Of a DNA stretch of 64,000 nucleotides, positions 60,273 through 64,000 are shown piece after piece. The translations under genes and the position numbers were made by a program. Origin of the DNA: Sphingobium cupriresistens. Its GTDB lineage: Bacteria > Pseudomonadota > Alphaproteobacteria > Sphingomonadales > Sphingomonadaceae. The notes below the pieces were generated by a model that made no database searches, had not been told where the DNA came from, and worked only from the letters and a program-made list of their open reading frames with translations. Numbering within the stretch: position 1 is the stretch's first letter; each line of letters starts with the position of its first letter. The stretch is taken from NCBI RefSeq assembly GCF_004152865.1, contig NZ_SEOO01000010.1, forward strand, positions 1 through 64,000. The letters are read 5' to 3'.

Positions 60273-62957
60273 ATGATGGCTGTGGTCCCAACGATCGTCC
60301 TGCCGCCCCGGATAACGCCGACGCTGATCGAGCGTCCGGCGCTGGCCGCCCTGACCGAAAAGGTCGCCCAAGCGCGTCTGACCATGGTGTCCGCCCCCGC
60401 TGGCAGCGGCAAGACGACGGCGATGCTTTACTGGGCGGAAAGGCTGCGGGCGCAAGGTCGGCCCGTGCTGTGGCTGGCGGCGCGGGCCGGCATCGGCAAC
60501 AAGACATCCTTCCTGCTGGCGCTCAAGGCCGCGGGGAATGCTCTGCGTCTCGACTGGCCCGACCTTGCCGGGGATGCCGATGACGCGGTCTGGCTCAGGA
60601 CGTTATCGACGGTCGTGGAACCCAGGCCCGTCATCATCATCGACGACGCCCAATTGCTCGACGAACAGACCATCGCCTTCATCGCGCAACTGTCGTCAAG
60701 CGCGCGCGACGGGCTGACGATGATCGTGGCGGCGCGCGGCGTCGTCGGCCTGCCGCTGGCGCGGATGCGGGCGCTCGGCTTTCTGGTCGAAGTGGGCAAC
60801 AGCGATCTGTCCTTCACCTTGGCTGAAGCTACCCAATTGGTGACTAAGAGCATCGGCGCGCCGATCGATTCGCGCGATTTGCAGGACATCGTGCGAGATA
60901 CGCAGGGATGGGTGTCGGGCGTCGTCATCGCGTGCGACCTCTACCGGCGCGGGATGCAGGGCGGCGGCAATCTGCGGCTGACCGGCCTGCGCCCGGAGTT
61001 TGCGGAATATTTCCACGAGGAAGTCCTGGGCCTTCAGCCGGACCATGTGCGACGCTTTCTGGTCGACACGTCGATCCTCGACGAACTGACCCCGTCGGCC
61101 TGCGCAGCGGTCACCGGAGACGAAGACGCGCGCGTGATGCTGGATCATGTCTTTCGTCAGGGACTGTTTCTCAACGCCGTCGATCAGGAACATGGCCGCT
61201 ACGCCTATCATCGCCTGTTCCGCGAGATGGTGCTGGGTCGCCTGATGGACCGTGCGCCCGCCCGCGCCACGATGACGCACTGCCGCGCGAGCAACCATTT
61301 CGCGGAGACCGGCGACATCGTAACGGCGATCGAACATGCGCGCTTGAGCGGGGACCAGGGCTTCCTGGCCGCGCAACTGGATCGGCTGGCCGAACGGCTG
61401 ACCTATTCGGGCTATCTCTACCGAATTGACGAACTGAGCGCGGATCTGCCCTGGAGTGTGCTGGCGCAGCATCCCTATTTGTTGTTGGCATTGGCGTGGC
61501 GACGGATACGGCAATTATCCTTCGCCGCTGCCGACCGGCTGATTGCCACGGCGCGCTCGATCCATGATGCGCGCAGTCAGGGCGATGCGATGTCCGCCCA
61601 TGAAAGCGAACAGCTTGACCTGATGATCCGACATCGGCTCGTGATGCTGGCCGCGGCGCGCGACGACATGGTCAATGTGGAGGCGGAGGCCGAGCCGCTG
61701 CTGGCCGAAATGGCCGAAAGCCATGCCTATCTGAGCTGCACATTGTTGGCGCAGCTGATGTCGGCGCGCCGCGAACTCTATCATTTTCAGGACATGCTCA
61801 AACTGGAGGCGGAAACCCGGCGCGCCTTGTCCCGTCCGGGATCGGACTTTGCTTCGATCGCGCTCAAGGCATCGGTCGCCCCGACATTGATGGCCCAGGG
61901 CAAGACCCAACTGGCGCATCGTTTTCTGGACGAGGCATTGACGCTGGCCAGGGAGATACACGGCGAAGGATCGGGCCTTGCCGCCTTGCCCGCGCTGCCG
62001 ATGGCGGAACTTCTCTATGATGCTGGCGATATGGACAGTGCGACCGATCTGGTCGAACGCCATCTGCCGGTCGTGCGGCAATGGGGCTTTGCGGACCAGA
62101 TGGCGTCGGGCTATATCGTCAACGCCCGTCTGCGCGCGGCGCGTGGCGATCTGCCCGGCGCGCTCACGACGCTCAACGACGCGCATCTGGTCGCGATCGA
62201 ATGTGGGCTGGACCGGATGCGGGCGTTCATCGTGGCCGAAGAAGTCCGTTTGCTCATCAAGGCGGGGCAGATCGAGGAAGCAGAGCAGCATTTCGCGGCG
62301 GGCGATCCGCAACTGGATGGCGAACCGGTCCCCACGCTGCACCCCACCCGTCGCAACGAGAGTATCGCGATCGCCTGGCTGCGGATCGAAATGCAGCGGC
62401 ATCGGCTTGGCCGGGCGCGCAAGGTCGCGCATCGCTGGCTGGAATTCGTCAAGCGGGCAGGCGCTGTGCGATCGGCGGTCACGTTCGAACTGCTGCTGGC
62501 TGAAATCGCCGTGTTGCAGGGCAATCGGTCCGAAGCGCGTCGGGCGGTTCGCACCGCTGTGGAAATGGCCGAACCGGCGGGCTGGGTCCGCACCTTCATC
62601 GACGAAGGCGAAGTGATCGCGTCGCTACTGACCGAAGCCTATGCGCAGGGACCGGAACTGGAAACCCCGGCTGACCGTTTCGCCGTGCGATTGGTGTCGA
62701 TGATGCGCAGTGGTCCGCAGATCGAAACGGATGAGGATGACCAGGATGATTTCGGCCTGACCGGCCGCCTCGCCAATCGCGAAGTTGACATATTGACCAT
62801 GGTCAGCGGCGGTTTGCGCAACCGCGAAATCGGGGACCGGCTGGGACTGACCGAAGGCACGGTCAAATGGTATATGCAGCAGATATATGACAAGCTGGGC
62901 GTGCGGCGGCGGCCGCAGGCGGTGCTGCGCGCGCGCCAGTTGGGTATCCTGCCCTGA
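60273..62957 (+). CDS. LuxR family transcriptional regulator, MalT-like (LAL)
   Basis: An 894-residue large ATP-binding LuxR-type regulator. Walker A SAPAGSGKT is at residues 40-48 and Walker B VIIIDDAQLL at 120-129. A winged-helix and tetratricopeptide-like helical region follows. The C-terminal LuxR helix-turn-helix starts near residue 832 (LANREVDILTMVSGGLRNREIGDRL, TVKWYMQQIYDKLGV). Such proteins bind an inducer and ATP, oligomerise and activate transcription at repeated sites. The perfect palindrome upstream and similar sites at many operons make it the likely master regulator of this cluster. It stands alone in its transcription unit. Confidence 0.93.
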   Translation: MMAVVPTIVLPPRITPTLIERPALAALTEKVAQARLTMVSAPAGSGKTTAMLYWAERLRAQGRPVLWLAARAGIGNKTSFLLALKAAGNALRLDWPDLAGDADDAVWLRTLSTVVEPRPVIIIDDAQLLDEQTIAFIAQLSSSARDGLTMIVAARGVVGLPLARMRALGFLVEVGNSDLSFTLAEATQLVTKSIGAPIDSRDLQDIVRDTQGWVSGVVIACDLYRRGMQGGGNLRLTGLRPEFAEYFHEEVLGLQPDHVRRFLVDTSILDELTPSACAAVTGDEDARVMLDHVFRQGLFLNAVDQEHGRYAYHRLFREMVLGRLMDRAPARATMTHCRASNHFAETGDIVTAIEHARLSGDQGFLAAQLDRLAERLTYSGYLYRIDELSADLPWSVLAQHPYLLLALAWRRIRQLSFAAADRLIATARSIHDARSQGDAMSAHESEQLDLMIRHRLVMLAAARDDMVNVEAEAEPLLAEMAESHAYLSCTLLAQLMSARRELYHFQDMLKLEAETRRALSRPGSDFASIALKASVAPTLMAQGKTQLAHRFLDEALTLAREIHGEGSGLAALPALPMAELLYDAGDMDSATDLVERHLPVVRQWGFADQMASGYIVNARLRAARGDLPGALTTLNDAHLVAIECGLDRMRAFIVAEEVRLLIKAGQIEEAEQHFAAGDPQLDGEPVPTLHPTRRNESIAIAWLRIEMQRHRLGRARKVAHRWLEFVKRAGAVRSAVTFELLLAEIAVLQGNRSEARRAVRTAVEMAEPAGWVRTFIDEGEVIASLLTEAYAQGPELETPADRFAVRLVSMMRSGPQIETDEDDQDDFGLTGRLANREVDILTMVSGGLRNREIGDRLGLTEGTVKWYMQQIYDKLGVRRRPQAVLRARQLGILP

Positions 62958-62971
62958 TCGCTTGTCCTGCG

Positions 62972-62987
62972 CCTATCGAAGGATAGA
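62972..62987. promoter_or_regulatory. predicted regulon palindrome, site 11 (BKACE operon)
   Basis: CCTATC-gaag-GATAGA, 11 of 12 arm bases, 51 bases before the ATG at 63039. Confidence 0.6.
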
Positions 62988-63038
62988 TTGCGCGCCTCAG
63001 GGCGCCTGCCATCGCGCTGCTGCGTGAAAGGAACCATC

Positions 63039-63968
63039 ATGGCCAAACGTAAAGTCATCATCAGCTGCGCCATCACCGGCGCAATCCATACGCCGTCCAT
63101 GTCGCCCTATCTGCCGGTGACGGCGCAGGAAATCGCGGAATCGGCCGTCGGCGCGGCGGAGGCCGGGGCGGCGATCATCCACCTACACGCCCGCAATCCC
63201 GTCGACGGGCGCCCCGACCAGAATCCCGACCTGTTCGCGCCCTTCCTTCAGGTTATCAAGCAGCGCAGCGATGCGGTGCTCAACCTGACGACCGGCGGCC
63301 ATCCGTCCATGAGCGTGCAGGAACGCATCCGCCCGGCCCAGACATTCGCCCCCGAAGTCGCCAGCCTGAATATGGGGACGATGGGCTTTGGCCTGTTTCC
63401 TATGCTGGACCGGTTCAAGGATTTCAAGCATGACTGGGAAGCTGCCGCGCTCGAAGCGTCGCGGGATCTGGTTTTCAAAAATACCTATGCGGACATCGAG
63501 CATCTGCTGGCGACGCTGTCGCCGCTCGGCACGCGGTTCGAATTTGAATGTTACGACACCAGCCATCTCTATAACCTTAAATATTTCCTCGATCGCGGAC
63601 TGGTGAAGGCGCCGTTGTTCATCCAGACCTGCTTTGGCATATTGGGTGGCATCGGCAGCCATCCCGACGACATCATGCACATGAAGCGCACGGCCGACCG
63701 GCTGTTTGGCGATCAATATCAATGGTCGGTGCTGGGCGCAGGCGCGCGCCAGATGAGCATCGTCGCAATGGCCGCGTCGATGGGCGGCAATGTGCGCGTG
63801 GGGCTGGAAGATTCGCTATGGGGCGGTCCCGGTCGCCTGGCCCGGACCAATGCGGAACAGGTCGCGACCGCGCGGCAGATCATCGAAGGCATGGGGCTGG
63901 AAATCGCTACCCCGGACGAGGCGCGCGCCATTCTCGACCTCAAGGGTGCGGATCGGACCAGCATCTGA
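63039..63968 (+). CDS. beta-keto acid cleavage enzyme (BKACE, DUF849)
   Basis: A 309-residue TIM-barrel BKACE. IISCAITGAIHTPSMS, the zinc ligands in AIIHLHAR (HxH) and the Glu in VGLEDSLWGG match the Kce family. These enzymes condense a beta-keto acid with acetyl-CoA and split it to acetoacetate and a new acyl-CoA. GAAAGGA precedes the ATG at 63039. Its TGA overlaps the ATG of the next gene by one base (TGATG). Confidence 0.92.
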   Translation: MAKRKVIISCAITGAIHTPSMSPYLPVTAQEIAESAVGAAEAGAAIIHLHARNPVDGRPDQNPDLFAPFLQVIKQRSDAVLNLTTGGHPSMSVQERIRPAQTFAPEVASLNMGTMGFGLFPMLDRFKDFKHDWEAAALEASRDLVFKNTYADIEHLLATLSPLGTRFEFECYDTSHLYNLKYFLDRGLVKAPLFIQTCFGILGGIGSHPDDIMHMKRTADRLFGDQYQWSVLGAGARQMSIVAMAASMGGNVRVGLEDSLWGGPGRLARTNAEQVATARQIIEGMGLEIATPDEARAILDLKGADRTSI

Positions 63969-64000
63969 TGACGCAGCCATCCGGACCTCTTGCGGGTATC
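63968..64000 (+). CDS. start of a probable CaiB/BaiF-type CoA-transferase (partial)
   Basis: The first 11 codons, MTQPSGPLAGI, run to the window edge. PLAGI followed by RVLDL is the usual opening of CaiB/BaiF family CoA-transferases; the continuation is outside the window. The overlap with the BKACE stop shows cotranslation. Assigned only from this short motif. Confidence 0.5.
   Translation, partial: MTQPSGPLAGI

Noticed and set aside
1..64000. tRNA, rRNA, CRISPR arrays or phage genes
   Set aside because: I looked for cloverleaf-like, ribosomal, regularly repeated and phage-structural sequences and saw none I could support.

Overview
The window is a GC-rich, gene-dense bacterial segment with short intergenic gaps, many ATGA/GTGA start-stop overlaps and no gap above 300 bases. 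The gene style (many SDRs, acyl-CoA dehydrogenases, EcKinase-like phosphotransferases, DUF1214 protein, SnoaL/NTF2-fold proteins, a MalT-like LuxR regulator) suggests an alphaproteobacterium, most likely a sphingomonad (Sphingobium/Novosphingobium type). This is an inference from gene content, not a species identification. No rRNA, tRNA, CRISPR array, replication origin or phage genes were seen. The left edge holds the first codons of an IS5-type transposase.

Layout: (1) 265-7597 minus, a six-gene operon: GMC oxidoreductase, aldehyde dehydrogenase, sulfotransferase, DUF1214 protein, SDR, EcKinase-like phosphotransferase; TetR is divergent. (2) 8524-13062 plus: luciferase-like oxidoreductase, SABATH-type methyltransferase, ketosteroid-dehydrogenase-like flavoprotein, SDR. 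(3) 13072-14599 minus: three membrane proteins, including oxidase subunit III- and IV-like proteins; divergent 14762-17388 plus: NTF2 protein, degenerate phosphotransferase, SDR. (4) 17394-22089 minus: SDR, phytoene-dehydrogenase-like oxidase, phosphotransferase, epoxide hydrolase. (5) 22746-25938 plus: GntR, acyl-CoA dehydrogenase, cytochrome P450. (6) 26625-32467 minus: Rieske oxygenase alpha and beta, ferredoxin reductase, SDR, TetR and an HsaA-like flavin monooxygenase, closed by a terminator; divergent ferredoxin, then an old-yellow-enzyme reductase. (7) 34052-39157 minus: PQQ dehydrogenase, NTF2 proteins, reductases. (8) 39882-45014 minus, a seven-gene operon of acyl-CoA dehydrogenase, split MaoC hydratase, VOC protein, hydrolases and SDR. 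(9) 45097-48477 minus: FAH-family hydrolase, extradiol-type dioxygenase, esterase-like hydrolase, SDR, with divergent GntR. (10) 49308-58222: acyl-CoA ligase and SDR (minus) against a complete beta-oxidation operon (plus). (11) 58277-64000: quinone-oxidoreductase-like protein and SDR (minus), the LuxR/MalT-type regulator, a beta-keto-acid cleavage enzyme and the start of a probable CaiB-type CoA-transferase.

Together this reads as a catabolic supercluster for a hydrophobic, probably polycyclic or terpenoid/steroid-like carbon source. It offers oxygenation (P450, Rieske, flavin monooxygenase), alcohol/aldehyde oxidation, ring cleavage (extradiol plus FAH), CoA activation, beta-oxidation by both hydratase types, and beta-keto-acid cleavage. 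The substrate cannot be read from the sequence.

The most notable signal is regulatory. A 16-bp palindrome, consensus CCTATC-N4-GATAGG, lies in eleven promoter regions, with a twelfth weak copy, and a perfect copy lies upstream of the LuxR/MalT-type gene at 60273. I infer one regulon under that regulator. The two major promoters without it carry different palindromes, next to a TetR-containing operon (32511-32529) and a GntR gene (48540-48562).
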